This document shows, piece after piece, positions 1 through 9,142 of a stretch of DNA of 64,000 bases. Source of the stretch: Nitrospira sp. (GTDB lineage Bacteria > Nitrospirota > Nitrospiria > Nitrospirales > Nitrospiraceae). The notes under the pieces are model-generated. The model had not been told where the DNA came from. It saw nothing but the letters and a program-made list of their open reading frames with translations, and made no database searches. The first letter of the stretch is position 1; every line of letters starts with the position of its first letter. A program made the position numbers and the translations under genes. The stretch lies in NCBI GenBank assembly GCA_030123625.1, contig CP126121.1:2520179-2584178 (forward strand), in the 5' to 3' direction.

Positions 1-233
1 TTGTCCGATTCAGTGGCGCCGCTGGTGAAGACGATTTCTTTTGAGTCGGCCTTGATGAGCTTCGCAATCTGTTTGCGGGCTTGTTCCACCGCTTCTTCTG
101 CGGCCCAGCCAAAGGCATGACTACGACTGGCGGCATTACCGAACTTTTCCACGAAATAGGGCAGCATGGCCTCCAGAACTCGCGGGTCCATGGGAGTGGT
201 GGAATGGTTATCGAGGAAAATGGGAAGCTTCAT
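1..233 (-). CDS. iscS: Cysteine desulfurase IscS, N-terminal part (runs off the left edge)
   Basis: PLP-dependent enzyme that removes sulfur from L-cysteine and hands it to the IscU scaffold for Fe-S cluster assembly in the cytoplasm. About 77 residues are visible. The start reads [20 protein letters not shown], the classic IscS/NifS N-terminus, and the visible part ends in SGATESD, the conserved loop near the PLP phosphate site. The start codon overlaps the iscR stop in an ATGA arrangement (230-233), so the two are very likely co-transcribed and translationally coupled. The C-terminal three quarters, including the PLP lysine and the mobile cysteine, lie outside the window. NifS is the alternative name, but the iscR neighbour favours IscS. 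Confidence 0.93.
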   Translation of the reverse strand, partial: MKLPIFLDNHSTTPMDPRVLEAMLPYFVEKFGNAASRSHAFGWAAEEAVEQARKQIAKLIKADSKEIVFTSGATESD

Positions 234-703
234 CGTTCTACTCCTTGTGCCGAGGGAGACTGAATCGTGATGAGCGGTGTGCCGCCCATCATGTCTCCCA
301 ACGTCATGTTATTCAGTAACTGATAGATGCTGTCTTGGATTTTCAGTAGCGGCGTGCGGATGTTACAGTGTTCAAGCTGCATACAGAATTCGCCATCTTT
401 TTCGTGTGAGCAGTCGGTGATGGCAAGCGGGCCTTCGATGCTTTCGATAATTTGCGCAATCGTAATCTGCCTTGCACTTCGTGCCAGGAGATACCCTCCT
501 TTGGGACCATTATGGCTTTCGATGAGGCCGTTCTTTGAGAGAACCTGAAGGACCTTCGCCAACAATTCCAAGGGAATGTTGTATTCTTCTGCGATCTCTT
601 TCGTATTCACCACGCGGCCAGGAGTCACATCACCGAACTGGACCGAAGCAATGTGCTGCAGTGCCATGAGCGCATAATCGGCCTTTTTTGAAATCTTCAA
701 CAT
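230..703 (-). CDS. iscR: Rrf2-family Fe-S regulator IscR
   Basis: Cluster-sensing transcription factor that tunes Fe-S assembly genes. The 157-residue product has the Rrf2 winged helix at the N-terminus ([19 protein letters not shown], then a recognition helix around residues 45-60 and the GPKGGYLL wing). Three cysteines at 98, 107 and 113 match the [2Fe-2S] ligand region of IscR, so it probably binds a cluster rather than being a cluster-less Rrf2 protein. The spacing C-x8-C-x5-C is slightly wider than the E. coli C-x5-C-x5-C. It is the first gene of the iscR-iscS unit and is divergent from a ferredoxin gene. The shared intergenic palindrome is a natural autoregulatory site. Confidence 0.88.
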   Translation of the reverse strand: MLKISKKADYALMALQHIASVQFGDVTPGRVVNTKEIAEEYNIPLELLAKVLQVLSKNGLIESHNGPKGGYLLARSARQITIAQIIESIEGPLAITDCSHEKDGEFCMQLEHCNIRTPLLKIQDSIYQLLNNMTLGDMMGGTPLITIQSPSAQGVER

Positions 704-708
704 TCCTA

Positions 709-749
709 TTGCCGATCTGTTTGATCGGAGACTATAATGATCTCCGATC
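709..749. promoter_or_regulatory. Divergent iscR/ferredoxin promoter with palindromic operator
   Basis: A perfect 9-base inverted repeat, GATCGGAGA (723-731) and TCTCCGATC (741-749), has a 9-base centre that contains TATAAT (733-738) on the plus strand. A weak -35 (TTGCCG, 709-714) lies 18 bases upstream. A dyad overlapping a -10 box between iscR and a ferredoxin gene is best explained as a repressor operator, probably for IscR itself. This is inference from position and symmetry. The sequence does not closely match the E. coli type 1 IscR site. Confidence 0.5.
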
Positions 750-837
750 TATCCGGTCGGATTAAGCGTAGCACGCAGGTTTCATTGGTGTCAATACACA
801 GTCAGAGTCCAGCGCTATCTCAGAAAGGAACAGGCAC

Positions 838-1254
838 ATGGGCGGGACAAACCCGTATATTGAAAAGACCGATTATGAGCTTCCCAAAGTCTCCTATACC
901 GTGACATTTATTCAGCCGAATGGGAGTTCGACCGCAGTCTCAGTCGATCCTACAAAGATTCCCTACGGTGTTACTGGCCTGCCGGGAAGCATTTTAGATA
1001 TTGCAATGGGTCACGGAGTGGATTTGGAGCATGTCTGTGGTGGTGTGGTTGCTTGTTCGACCTGTCACGTTATCGTGAAACAGGGATTGGAAACTTGCAA
1101 TGAGGGAACCGACGATGAGTATGATCAGTTGGACGAAGCCCCCATGACGACATTACAGTCTCGTCTGGGGTGTCAGTGTGTGCCGAACGGAACCAAGGAT
1201 ATCGTCGTCGAAATTCCGGCCGTCAATAAAAATCTCGTGCGGGAGGGGCATTGA
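838..1254 (+). CDS. [2Fe-2S] ferredoxin, adrenodoxin/IscFdx type
   Basis: Small electron carrier of 138 residues. Cysteines at 67, 73, 76 and 112 give the C-x5-C-x2-C...C pattern of vertebrate-type [2Fe-2S] ferredoxins (HVCGGVVACSTCHV, then LGCQC). An extra cysteine sits at 114. Such proteins supply electrons for Fe-S assembly, and transcription divergent from iscR-iscS supports that role. The N-terminus carries about 18 extra residues compared with typical IscFdx. The start is preceded by GAAAGGAAC at a workable distance. The convergent downstream gene is a flavin reductase that could be its electron donor, though nothing in the sequence proves the pairing. Confidence 0.88.
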   Translation: MGGTNPYIEKTDYELPKVSYTVTFIQPNGSSTAVSVDPTKIPYGVTGLPGSILDIAMGHGVDLEHVCGGVVACSTCHVIVKQGLETCNEGTDDEYDQLDEAPMTTLQSRLGCQCVPNGTKDIVVEIPAVNKNLVREGH

Positions 1255-1341
1255 TTCATACGCGTTGTTCGTTAAACGTTATTGGTTAAACGCAAGAATG
1301 AGGGTCTCGCGGTTAACGGTTACGATTCACGATAACTCTCT

Positions 1342-2046
1342 CTAATCGTACGTCTCTATCTTCACCTCTTTTCGATCGTACCCTCTCTCCATCAAATATG
1401 CACGCAGGGGCCGGACGAACGCTTTGGTCCCACAGATCATCGGAATCACTTTTGACTGTCCTTGGACCAGCGGCGTGAGCATGGACAAGGTTTTTCCCAC
1501 GGCTTCCGACTCTCCGTTTCGAGCGACCAGCGGAAGATAACGGAAAGAGGGATGTTGCATGGCCATGGTGAGCCATTCTGGATGAAACAGGACCTCATCC
1601 TCTTGGGGCGCTACGGCAATCAATAAAACGGGAGTTTGGATTTTCAAAAAAAACATCTGTTTAAGAAGGCATCGCATTGGGACAAGACCGGTGTAGCGTC
1701 CAATCAGCAGCAGCTCTCGATCCAGTGGTTGAGGCAGGATGAAATTTCCGTAAGGGCCCGACAACGGAACTTCATCTCCAGATCTCAGCTCATAGAGATA
1801 ATTGGAACCCAATCCTTGGGGGACGCGATCAAATATCAGCGTGAGTTCCCCATACGGGGACGAAGGATCGGCCATGGAATATGCGCGGTTGAGCGGCTGC
1901 TTTGGTCCCACCGGCAGTTTGAGAGAGACCCACTGCCCCGCTTGAAAAGGAATCTTGCTAGTCTTGGGCTTGACGACGAGTTGGCGGACGCGGGGCGTGA
2001 GATCGGTGACCGCAAGTACTGTGGCAGGTTGCGTGATCTCCGCCAT
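1342..2046 (-). CDS. FAD/NAD(P)-binding oxidoreductase (ferredoxin-NADP reductase fold)
   Basis: The 234-residue protein has the two-domain ferredoxin-NADP reductase layout. The N-terminal beta barrel contains the RAYSMAD flavin motif (R-x-Y-S) and GPYGNF near the isoalloxazine site. The C-terminal nucleotide domain begins at LLLIGRYTGLVPM and ends with CGTKAFVRPLRAYLMERGY, a typical pyridine-nucleotide half. No Fe-S or globin domain is fused. It probably moves electrons between NAD(P)H and a small carrier such as the ferredoxin at 838-1254, with which it converges. The exact donor and acceptor cannot be read from the sequence. The nucleotide loop (GRYTGLVP) is less glycine-rich than usual. 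Confidence 0.75.
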   Translation of the reverse strand: MAEITQPATVLAVTDLTPRVRQLVVKPKTSKIPFQAGQWVSLKLPVGPKQPLNRAYSMADPSSPYGELTLIFDRVPQGLGSNYLYELRSGDEVPLSGPYGNFILPQPLDRELLLIGRYTGLVPMRCLLKQMFFLKIQTPVLLIAVAPQEDEVLFHPEWLTMAMQHPSFRYLPLVARNGESEAVGKTLSMLTPLVQGQSKVIPMICGTKAFVRPLRAYLMERGYDRKEVKIETYD

Positions 2047-2173
2047 GATCGACTCGCGGCACCGTCATAGCAGAAGCCGTCAGGAGATGGAAGTGGCCGG
2101 GCGATGTACAAGGATTTTCACAGCATGGTATAGATGTTCGGTCGGTTGTGTATGAAGAAGGGGCGACACCCTC

Positions 2174-3589
2174 ATGAGCCAAGTTCGAGTCCGGTTTGCC
2201 CCAAGTCCGACGGGATTTCTTCACATAGGAGGAGTGCGCACAGCTCTGTTCAATTGGCTCTTCGCTCGCCAACAACAGGGTGTGTTTATCCTCCGCATTG
2301 AGGATACCGATCAAAGTCGCTCGACGGATGAATCGATTCAAGCCATCATCGATGGCATGAATTGGGTCGGTCTTGATTGGGACGAGGGGCCGTTTCGCCA
2401 AACGGAACGGATGGATCTCTATCGCAGCCATGGCATGAGGTTGTTCGAGGCGGAGCATGCCTACTGGTGTGTATGTAAGGCCGAAGCGTTGGAGGCTCGG
2501 AGAAAAGAAGCGGAAGCCAAAGGACTCTCCCCTCGCTATGACGGTCGCTGCCGCAATTTGGGAATCACTAACCCGCCGAGAGATGCCGCACTTCGATTCA
2601 AGGCCCCGCGCGAGGGCCAGACGATAATCGATGACCTCATCAAGGGAAAGGTCGTCTTCGATAACACCGTTGTGGACGATTTGATCATTCTCAGGTCCAA
2701 CGGATATCCGACCTACAACTTTTCAGTCGTGGTCGATGACGCCTTGATGGGCATTACACACGTAGTGCGGGGAGATGACCATCTCACGAATACGCCGCGC
2801 CAGATTCCAATTTTCGAGGCCTTGGGGTTTGCCGTCCCGCGGTTCGGGCATCTACCGATGATCCTAGGGGCGGACAAGACGCGGCTCTCTAAGCGCCATG
2901 GTGCCACTTCAATTATGGCTTATAAAGACATGGGTTATTTGCCCGATGCCATGGTCAATTACCTGGTTCGCCTCGGCTGGTCTCACGGAGATCAAGAACT
3001 CTTTTCCCGGCAGGAGTTGATCGACAAATTTTCATGGGATCACGTGCAGAAGTCGGCGGCAGTTTTTAATCCCGACAAGTTGCTCTGGATGAATGCCGAA
3101 TACGTCAAAACCAGTCCCCCGCGTCAAGTCGCCCAAGCGCTCGTGCCATTCTTGGAACAAGCGGGCTTAAAAAAAGAAATCGCGGCCGTTTCGGACGAAT
3201 GGCTCACACAGCTGGTAGTGTTGGTGAAGGAACGGGCAAAAACGTTGGTCGAAATGGTGGAGTGGGTGAAGCCGTATTTTGGGCAGACGGTTACATTCGA
3301 TGAAGAAGCGGTGAAAAAGTTTCTGACGCCGGCCATCGTACCGGTCCTGAGCAAACTGAGTACGCGGTTTGAAAACTTCTCGGTGTTTTCCAAGGCGGAA
3401 TGGGAGAATAGCTTCAAGCAATTGGTTGAGGAAGAGAATATGAAGATGGGTCAGCTCGCTCAGCCGGTCCGCGTTGCTTTGACCGGGCGAACGGCAAGTC
3501 CAGGACTTTTTGAGGTGATGGAAGTGTTGGGTCGTGACCGGACCTTATTTCGCCTCCAAAAAGGGCTTGAGCGTGCCTCCATGGGATGA
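2174..3589 (+). CDS. gltX: Glutamate-tRNA ligase
   Basis: Charges tRNA-Glu with glutamate using ATP. This is a class I synthetase of 471 residues, the usual bacterial length. The HIGH-type motif appears as LHIGG (residues 16-20) and the KMSKS-type motif as RLSKRHG near residue 237. Cysteines at 99, 101 and 126 around YWCVC and YDGRCR match the zinc-binding insert of E. coli-type GluRS. The C-terminal anticodon-binding domain is complete. It is followed directly by two tRNA-Gln genes. Because a separate GlnRS is encoded nearby, this enzyme should be the discriminating kind, though that cannot be confirmed by eye. Confidence 0.95.
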   Translation: MSQVRVRFAPSPTGFLHIGGVRTALFNWLFARQQQGVFILRIEDTDQSRSTDESIQAIIDGMNWVGLDWDEGPFRQTERMDLYRSHGMRLFEAEHAYWCVCKAEALEARRKEAEAKGLSPRYDGRCRNLGITNPPRDAALRFKAPREGQTIIDDLIKGKVVFDNTVVDDLIILRSNGYPTYNFSVVVDDALMGITHVVRGDDHLTNTPRQIPIFEALGFAVPRFGHLPMILGADKTRLSKRHGATSIMAYKDMGYLPDAMVNYLVRLGWSHGDQELFSRQELIDKFSWDHVQKSAAVFNPDKLLWMNAEYVKTSPPRQVAQALVPFLEQAGLKKEIAAVSDEWLTQLVVLVKERAKTLVEMVEWVKPYFGQTVTFDEEAVKKFLTPAIVPVLSKLSTRFENFSVFSKAEWENSFKQLVEEENMKMGQLAQPVRVALTGRTASPGLFEVMEVLGRDRTLFRLQKGLERASMG

Positions 3590-3657
3590 AGGGTTCTCCG
3601 CCAAGCCCGCGTCGATCTTGACGGAATTGCGATTGATATATTACTGTGAATCCCGGT

Positions 3658-3731
3658 TGGGGGATCGTCTAGCGGTAGGACGTCAGTCTCTGGATCTGAC
3701 TACCTAGGTTCGATTCCTAGTCCCCCAGCCA
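3658..3731 (+). tRNA. tRNA-Gln (anticodon CTG)
   Basis: Cloverleaf assembled by hand. The acceptor TGGGGGA pairs with TCCCCCA, the discriminator is G and CCA is encoded. The T arm CTAGGTTCGATTCCTAG is perfect. The anticodon loop CTCTGGA gives CTG, with one T-T mismatch closing the anticodon stem. G73 and the weak first U-A pair are GlnRS identity features. Confidence 0.93.
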
Positions 3732-3778
3732 ATTATCTTTCTTAGCCTTACCGTCAGTGGTTCATTTCCGTACCGCGC

Positions 3779-3852
3779 TGGGGGATCGTCTAGCGGTAGG
3801 ACGCCGGCCTTTGGAGCCGGCTACCTAGGTTCGATTCCTAGTCCCCCAGCCA
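3779..3852 (+). tRNA. tRNA-Gln (anticodon TTG)
   Basis: Near-duplicate of the preceding tRNA gene, about 50 bases downstream. It has the same acceptor (TGGGGGA/TCCCCCA), D arm and T arm, discriminator G and encoded CCA. The anticodon loop CTTTGGA gives TTG, closed by a perfect GCCGGC/GCCGGC stem. The high similarity outside the anticodon stem indicates a tandem duplication followed by anticodon change. Confidence 0.95.
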
Positions 3853-3886
3853 TTTCCTCGCTTGCAATAACTGTTAGCCCACATTG

Positions 3887-4330
3887 TCACGCCAAAACAT
3901 AGCCAAGAAAGGCTGAGCGGCTGAGAGCATGAGAAAATCGTGAGACTGTGAGACCCAGGCGATGCTCGATGGCGAGAACTCGTTGCTCCAAATTCTCCAC
4001 CCGCTGATGGAGTTGTTGATAGGACAAGCGCAGAAGAGCCCGGGTTTCTTTGGTTTCACTTTGCGTTTCTGATCGGAAATCTTCCATGTACTGTCGAGCG
4101 GCCTGTTGTCCTTCAACGAGAAGCGAGATCTTATGTTCCAGATGTTCAACCAGGACGCCGGTATGCCGTTTGACGTCCTCGATTTCCTCTCGAAGCCGGT
4201 CTTCGGTCTGGTGAATTTGGTGGTGAAGCCGGCCCTCGGTCTGTTGAATTTCATGGCGAAGCCGGCCTTCGAGGACTTCAGTGGCTCCGGTGACAATTTG
4301 TTTGATTTGCGCCAGGGATTCTTGATCCAT
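3887..4330 (-). CDS. Coiled-coil protein with 11-residue repeats, function unknown
   Basis: No family is recognised. The 147-residue product is almost entirely charged and helical. After a short lead it has three 11-residue repeats (EGRLRHEIQQT, EGRLHHQIHQT, EDRLREEIEDV), then long heptad-like stretches (VEHLEHKISLLVEGQQ, LHQRVENLEQRVLAIEHRLG), and a weakly hydrophobic tail. No signal peptide or membrane span is seen. An oligomeric rod is the reasonable structural guess. The start at 4330 is chosen because GGAG lies 8 bases upstream on the minus strand. An in-frame TTG at 4381 is the longer alternative. It stands alone between the tRNA pair and the alcohol dehydrogenase. Confidence 0.65.
   Translation of the reverse strand: MDQESLAQIKQIVTGATEVLEGRLRHEIQQTEGRLHHQIHQTEDRLREEIEDVKRHTGVLVEHLEHKISLLVEGQQAARQYMEDFRSETQSETKETRALLRLSYQQLHQRVENLEQRVLAIEHRLGLTVSRFSHALSRSAFLGYVLA
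4172..4270 (-). repeat. Three tandem 33-base repeats inside the coiled-coil gene
   Basis: Units at 4238-4270, 4205-4237 and 4172-4204 encode the three 11-residue repeats of the coiled-coil protein. Shared DNA such as GAAGCCGG and TCGGTCTG recurs every 33 bases, so the repeats are recent enough to be visible at the nucleotide level. Copy-number variation between strains would be expected. Confidence 0.7.
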
Positions 4331-4512
4331 AGCAGGAGCTCCAATCGGCGCTACTGTAGGTGATTGGTCGGGAGAATTCAACGGTCTGAAACTACGATCA
4401 GTCGTCTGCTGTTAGCTTCCGAAAAAAATCTGAAGTCGAGCCTTGGCATTCGCTTCACGAATGCGCATGGCGAATCACGCGAAGAAATGATGGCGCCAGA
4501 ACTATACAGGGG

Positions 4513-5556
4513 TTACGCCAGCGTGCTCATGTCGATCACGAATCGGAACTTCACATCGCCTCGCATGACCCGTTCATAGGCTTCATTGACCTGCTGAATG
4601 GGGATCAGTTCGATGTCCGACTCGATCTGATGCTGTGCGCAGAAGTCGAGCATTTTTTGCGTTTCTTTGATCCCGCCAATGAGAGAGCCGGTGAGGCGCC
4701 GTCGCTTAAAAATGAGTGAGAACGCCTGAACGGGAGTCGGCGTCTCGGGTGCGCCCACGAGGATCATGGTGCCGTCCGTCTTGAGGAGGTTCAGATAGGC
4801 GTTGTAATCGTGTGGTGCGGAGACCGTGTCGAGGATATAATGAAAGTATCCTTGGAACTTGGTAAAGGTCTGAGGGTTTGATGTCACGGCAAAGTTCGCC
4901 GCGCCTAGCCGCTTGGCGTCCTCCCGTTTATTCTCGGATGTGCTCAACACCGTAACCTCGGTTCCCATCGCTTTGGCGATCTTCACCGCCATGTGGCCGA
5001 GACCACCCAGCCCGAGGACGGCTAGTTTGTGATAACGACCCACTCCCCACTGACGCAGGGGAGAGTAGGTCGTAATCCCTGCACAGAGCAGCGGGGCCGC
5101 TCCCGCCGGTGAGAGCGTCGAGGGAATCCGGAGGACATAGTTCTCGTCCACCACGATCTGAGTCGAATAGCCGCCCTGAGTGATCCGCCCTGCTTTATCT
5201 TGCCCGCTGTACGTCCACAGTGTGCCGCCGTCGCAATATTGTTCCAAGCCTTCGCGGCAAGCCGTACAAGTCCGACAGGAATCGACAAAGCAACCGACAC
5301 CGGCTCGATCACCAGCCTTGAAGGAGGTCACCGCCGTGCCGACTTGTGCCACGGTTCCGACAATCTCATGGCCGGGTACCATCGGGAACAGGGAAATGCC
5401 CCACTCGTTACGGGTCTGGTGTATATCTGAGTGACAGATGCCGCAATGCGAAATCGTAATCATGACGTCGTGTGGACCGACTTCGCGCCGTTCGAAGGAA
5501 AACGGTTGCAATCTCTCTTTGGCTGCCATCGCCGCATAGCCTTTAGTCGCGAGCAT
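4513..5556 (-). CDS. Zinc-dependent NAD(P)H alcohol dehydrogenase, YahK/CAD type
   Basis: Medium-chain zinc dehydrogenase of 347 residues that interconverts aldehydes and alcohols. The catalytic zinc site is visible as HCGICHSD and GHEIVGTV. The structural zinc loop has four cysteines in DSCRTCTACREGLEQYC. The Rossmann motif is GLGGLGHMAVKIAKAMG. The pattern is that of the cinnamyl-alcohol/YahK subgroup, which are broad aldehyde reductases usually preferring NADPH. The start at 5556 has GGAGGA about nine bases upstream. A longer start at 5601 lacks such a site. It has no obvious operon partners. The substrate cannot be inferred. Confidence 0.88.
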   Translation of the reverse strand: MLATKGYAAMAAKERLQPFSFERREVGPHDVMITISHCGICHSDIHQTRNEWGISLFPMVPGHEIVGTVAQVGTAVTSFKAGDRAGVGCFVDSCRTCTACREGLEQYCDGGTLWTYSGQDKAGRITQGGYSTQIVVDENYVLRIPSTLSPAGAAPLLCAGITTYSPLRQWGVGRYHKLAVLGLGGLGHMAVKIAKAMGTEVTVLSTSENKREDAKRLGAANFAVTSNPQTFTKFQGYFHYILDTVSAPHDYNAYLNLLKTDGTMILVGAPETPTPVQAFSLIFKRRRLTGSLIGGIKETQKMLDFCAQHQIESDIELIPIQQVNEAYERVMRGDVKFRFVIDMSTLA

Positions 5557-5727
5557 AAAATATTGTCCTCCGAGGGTGAGTTGAAACTGTGACCTTAGCA
5601 AGTTCGCTTCAGCTTGCCAATAGGGAAGAGAGCGGCTCTGTCATAAACAGCGATGTTCGATCACCGTCGAGCGTGTGAGATGCGGCTTGGCGAGGGAACA
5701 TGGCCCCCTCGCTTCCCCTTGTCGTCC

Positions 5728-5925
5728 TTAACTTTTCGCGTGGCCTTCGTCCAGATGCTCGTCGGATTCAGGAGTGATCATCTCAGTTGTGAGCAGTGGC
5801 CCTGGGATACGGTATTGTTCAGAGGCCCACGTTCCTAGATCCGTGATTTGACAACGCTCGGAACAGAAGGGACGCCAGGGATTTGCATCCCAAGTCGTAG
5901 GTTGCTGGCATAGAGGACAGATCAT
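5728..5925 (-). CDS. yacG: DNA gyrase inhibitor / zinc protein YacG
   Basis: The 65-residue protein has the YacG zinc finger: [10 protein letters not shown] near the start and [21 protein letters not shown] after it, giving C-x2-C...C-x3-C with the DLG.W signature that follows. In E. coli the protein binds GyrB and inhibits gyrase. Length and motif spacing are normal for the family. It lies 57 bases downstream of glnS on the same strand and may be read from the same transcript. Confidence 0.9.
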   Translation of the reverse strand: MICPLCQQPTTWDANPWRPFCSERCQITDLGTWASEQYRIPGPLLTTEMITPESDEHLDEGHAKS

Positions 5926-5982
5926 GAGTGCAGTGTAACGTCTGAACCTATATGAAGTACATTCGCTGAACGCCGGTTCATA

Positions 5983-7689
5983 TCAGCGCTGGGATCTATG
6001 CTGAGCTTTCTCAACCTTGGCCCAGGCATCTTTGAGAGACACGGTTCGGTTGAAGAGAAGAGCCTCGGGTGATGAGTCGGGATCGACACAAAAGTACCCC
6101 TGCCGCTCGAATTGAAAGCGAGAACCGGGCGCGGTTGAGCGAAGGCTTGGCTCAACCAGGCAGCCGGTGAGGAGTTCCAACGATTGGGGGTTTAACGACC
6201 GTGTCCAGTCCTGTTCAGCCGAAAGTTTGGACTGGTCGGCGAGAAGAAGCGGATGATAGAGACGGATGGTTGCCGGGGCTGCATGTGGTGCCGATACCCA
6301 GTGAATGGTGGCTTTCACTTTCCGTTGCTCTTGCGCCGATCCGCTTCTCGTCTCAGGGTCATAGGTGCAATGCAGTTCGGCGACCGCACCGGTCTGGGGA
6401 TCCTTTGTTGCGCTCACACATTTGATGATGTATCCATAGCGCAGCCGGACTTCCCGGCCGGGCGCGAGGCGGTAGAACTGTTTCGGTGGGTCCTCCCTGA
6501 AATCATCCTGCTCAATGTACAACGTCCTCGAGAAGGGAACCTTTCTTGTTCCGGCTGAGAGGTCCTCAGGGTTATTCACGGCGTCGAGTTCTTCGACAGC
6601 ACCTTCAGGATAGTTGTCGAGTATGACTTTCAACGGTCGGAGTACGGCCATCACGCGCGGTGACCGCTTGTTCAAGTCCTCTCGGATGAAATGTTCGAGC
6701 AGCTGCATTTCCACGATCGCATCACGCTTCGCGACGCCGATATGTTCGCAAAAGGCACGAATCGCTTCAGGAGTCACCCCTCGACGACGGAGGCCTCTCA
6801 AGGTGGGAAGGCGCGGATCATCCCAGCCCGCCACGAATTCCTTGCCGACCAATTCGAGAAGCTTGCGCTTGCTCATCACTGTGGAGGTGAGATTCAGACG
6901 GGCAAATTCGATTTGCTGCGGACGATGTGGAGTGTCGGCTTCGGCAACGACCCAATCATAGAGAGGACGGTGATCTTCAAACTCTAGCGTACAGAGCGAG
7001 TGCGTGATTCCTTCGATGGCGTCAGACAACGGATGGGCAAAGTCATACGAGGGATAGATGCACCATGCCGTTCCCGTCCGATAATGAGTGGCATGGCGAA
7101 TTCGATAGAGGATCGGATCCCGCAGATTGATGTTTGGGGAACCCATATCGATTTTGGCGCGTAGGACGTAGGTTCCGTCGGCAAATTCTCCGGCTCGCAT
7201 GCGGGCAAAAAGATCCAGATTCTCGTCGGCGGATCGGGTTCGATAAGGACTGTCACGACCTGGTTCGGTAAGCGTGCCGCGGTGTTCACGGATTTGATCC
7301 GCCGTGAGACTGTCGACATAGGCTTTGCCTTTCTTGATCAAAACAACCGCAAAAGCATACAGCTGTTCAAAATAATCCGATGCATAGAACATCTTGCCGT
7401 GCCAATTAAACCCCAACCAGCGGACGTCGTCCTGTATGGCTTGAACGTACTCGGGATCTTCGGTGGTGGGATTCGTGTCGTCGAATCTCAGGTGACAGAC
7501 CCCTCCGGGAGTCTCGTGCGCGATCCCAAAATTCAGTACGATGGATTTGGCATGACCGATGTGAAGATATCCATTAGGCTCGGGAGGAAATCGCGTGACG
7601 ACTCGTCCGCCGTGTTTGCCTGCCGCCCGGTCGGCTGCCACGAGATCCCGAATGAAATTAGAAGACGTTGAGGATTCCGGTGTGGTCAT
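5983..7689 (-). CDS. glnS: Glutamine-tRNA ligase
   Basis: Directly charges tRNA-Gln with glutamine. The 568-residue product carries the GlnRS form of the HIGH motif ([15 protein letters not shown], residues 36-49) and the KMSKS-type VMSKRKL. FDDTNP and the full C-terminal beta-barrel anticodon domain are present, so the gene is intact and close to the E. coli length. The start at 7689 ([12 protein letters not shown]) is chosen because homologous sequence begins just after it. The reading frame continues upstream to 7890 with non-conserved sequence. There is no clear ribosome-binding site at either start. Two tRNA-Gln genes lie about 2 kb away. Confidence 0.94.
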   Translation of the reverse strand: MTTPESSTSSNFIRDLVAADRAAGKHGGRVVTRFPPEPNGYLHIGHAKSIVLNFGIAHETPGGVCHLRFDDTNPTTEDPEYVQAIQDDVRWLGFNWHGKMFYASDYFEQLYAFAVVLIKKGKAYVDSLTADQIREHRGTLTEPGRDSPYRTRSADENLDLFARMRAGEFADGTYVLRAKIDMGSPNINLRDPILYRIRHATHYRTGTAWCIYPSYDFAHPLSDAIEGITHSLCTLEFEDHRPLYDWVVAEADTPHRPQQIEFARLNLTSTVMSKRKLLELVGKEFVAGWDDPRLPTLRGLRRRGVTPEAIRAFCEHIGVAKRDAIVEMQLLEHFIREDLNKRSPRVMAVLRPLKVILDNYPEGAVEELDAVNNPEDLSAGTRKVPFSRTLYIEQDDFREDPPKQFYRLAPGREVRLRYGYIIKCVSATKDPQTGAVAELHCTYDPETRSGSAQEQRKVKATIHWVSAPHAAPATIRLYHPLLLADQSKLSAEQDWTRSLNPQSLELLTGCLVEPSLRSTAPGSRFQFERQGYFCVDPDSSPEALLFNRTVSLKDAWAKVEKAQHRSQR

Positions 7690-7786
7690 GCAGTCTTGGA
7701 GGAATGTTTTATCACGGTGATTCTGTGGACGGTGGGTTCCCGATGGAGTTTTACCACAGATAGGCCGACCGGCGGAATGGGGACGA

Positions 7787-8227
7787 TTATGCAGAAGACT
7801 CAGTAGCAGAAGTGTCCGACATCCGTGTCGGCGTGACGTTGAAATCTTTTTGGGCGATGAGATGGCCTTCCATGCGCAGCCGGAATTCATACCGACCGGG
7901 TGCAGGAAAGATCAGCAAAGGAATGTTAATCCCGAAGTCTGAAATCTGGAGGCGATCGCCGATTTCGATGTTGGGCAGCGTGGCTCGGCAGACCAGTTGT
8001 TCGGCGTTGAGGTAGATCAAGTCGATATCAAAATGGTACAGGCCTTCGGCATCGGTGAGGCAGAAGTAGAGGCCCATCTGTTGATGTTGGAACGGAAATG
8101 AGACGGCCTGTAGATGGGTAAAGATTCCGATCAGGCTTTTCTTTTTCGTGAGACTGTCCTCGATCACTTGGTCGCAGACGAGGAATGCTTGAACGGTCGG
8201 TTTGGGAATCTCGGTCATAGTTGCCAT
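7787..8227 (-). CDS. Conserved small protein, DUF6941-like
   Basis: The 146-residue product contains [27 protein letters not shown] and a beta-rich body ending in a tail with [23 protein letters not shown]. From memory this matches the DUF6941 family, small soluble proteins of unknown role, but the assignment was not searched. No signal peptide, membrane span or catalytic motif is evident. The alternating strand pattern suggests a beta-sandwich. It lies about 97 bases upstream of glnS on the same strand, probably by chance. Confidence 0.65.
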   Translation of the reverse strand: MATMTEIPKPTVQAFLVCDQVIEDSLTKKKSLIGIFTHLQAVSFPFQHQQMGLYFCLTDAEGLYHFDIDLIYLNAEQLVCRATLPNIEIGDRLQISDFGINIPLLIFPAPGRYEFRLRMEGHLIAQKDFNVTPTRMSDTSATESSA

Positions 8228-8361
8228 TCTAGGAAAAGAAGGGATAACGGTAAACGGGTTCTCGCTTTTTCGCAGAGATTAGGAGCGGGCACCCTGTCCC
8301 TCCGGAAAACGGTATGATAGAAAACTCAGATGCCCGAAGATTGGGTGAAAGACGAACAGGA

Positions 8362-8895
8362 TCAATCAAGAACGGCCGGTCCACCTCGAGCTTCCACAAT
8401 ATTTCCGAACAGCGCGGTGCCAGAGCCGATCCTGCAGTAATGAGGAGTGATCTCTATCGGCATTCCCTTGTGCGAGTACAACTTCCCGCGAGTGAGATCT
8501 ACTCTATGCTCCGATGCCATGCGAGCTTCGAGCACGATATGACCCGACTGCAGATCTGTCACCAGAATGAAGCGACCATCAACCGACGAAAGACGTTGGC
8601 CTACCGGAACATCGACGGTAAATCGCCCGCTGTCGTTCAACGTGAGAACGTTTCTACGCAGGTGTGCCATGCGGATGCCGCGCTCGTTGTAGAGATCGAG
8701 CGTGGCGAGAAGGGATCCTTGCTCCGGTTTTACCTCAAAGACCAGGTGCTCTTTCCCATGAATCTTGACGACGCCGTTGGTGCTGCGAAAAATATTCGAT
8801 CCGATACGAAGTTCGAGTCGTGGCTTAGAGATGACGCCGGCTGTTGCCGCATGACCAAAGGGCTCGGTCCTGCGAAACGCTACCGAGTCATCCAT
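8362..8895 (-). CDS. Hypothetical beta-rich protein
   Basis: No family is recognised. The 177-residue product is rich in alternating hydrophobic and polar residues (LELRIGSNIFRS, HLVFEVKPEQGSLLATLDLY, FILVTDLQSGHIVLEAR), suggesting a mainly beta fold. It has no signal peptide or membrane segment. The start is preceded by GAGG eight bases upstream on the minus strand. A 205-codon frame overlaps it on the other strand, but the minus-strand product has the more protein-like composition. Function unknown. Confidence 0.55.
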   Translation of the reverse strand: MDDSVAFRRTEPFGHAATAGVISKPRLELRIGSNIFRSTNGVVKIHGKEHLVFEVKPEQGSLLATLDLYNERGIRMAHLRRNVLTLNDSGRFTVDVPVGQRLSSVDGRFILVTDLQSGHIVLEARMASEHRVDLTRGKLYSHKGMPIEITPHYCRIGSGTALFGNIVEARGGPAVLD

Positions 8896-9142
8896 TTAAC
8901 AACCTCGAACCTCGGCGTTCTCAGGTCGTGAGGGGTTGATGTAGAGCATCTGGAGCTTCATCAAAACAATAGGCACGCTAGGCGTTCTACACTGTTCTGT
9001 CAAGAGCGCCCAATACGGGGAAGCCCTATATTATGGCTCCCTGCAAATGGCCTAGTGGGACGATCCCAAAGAGCTCTCCTTTCAGAGGAGCGGCTTCGTT
9101 GCAAACGGAAAACCGCTTGTGCTACGGTCCATCCTCTGGATG

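Noticed and set aside
1255-1341. Repeated GTTAAACG/GGTTAACG words between the ferredoxin and reductase genes
   Set aside because: The words are short, unevenly spaced and not flanked by unique repeats, so no CRISPR or operator can be supported.
5950-5983. ATATGAA/TTCATAT inverted repeat between glnS and yacG
   Set aside because: Arms are only 7 bases and overlap the glnS stop; without a T-run there is too little to call a terminator.
8314-8931. 205-codon plus-strand frame opposite the 177-residue hypothetical gene
   Set aside because: Composition is Arg/His-rich without regular hydrophobic spacing; the minus-strand product looks more like a folded protein and has a ribosome-binding site.
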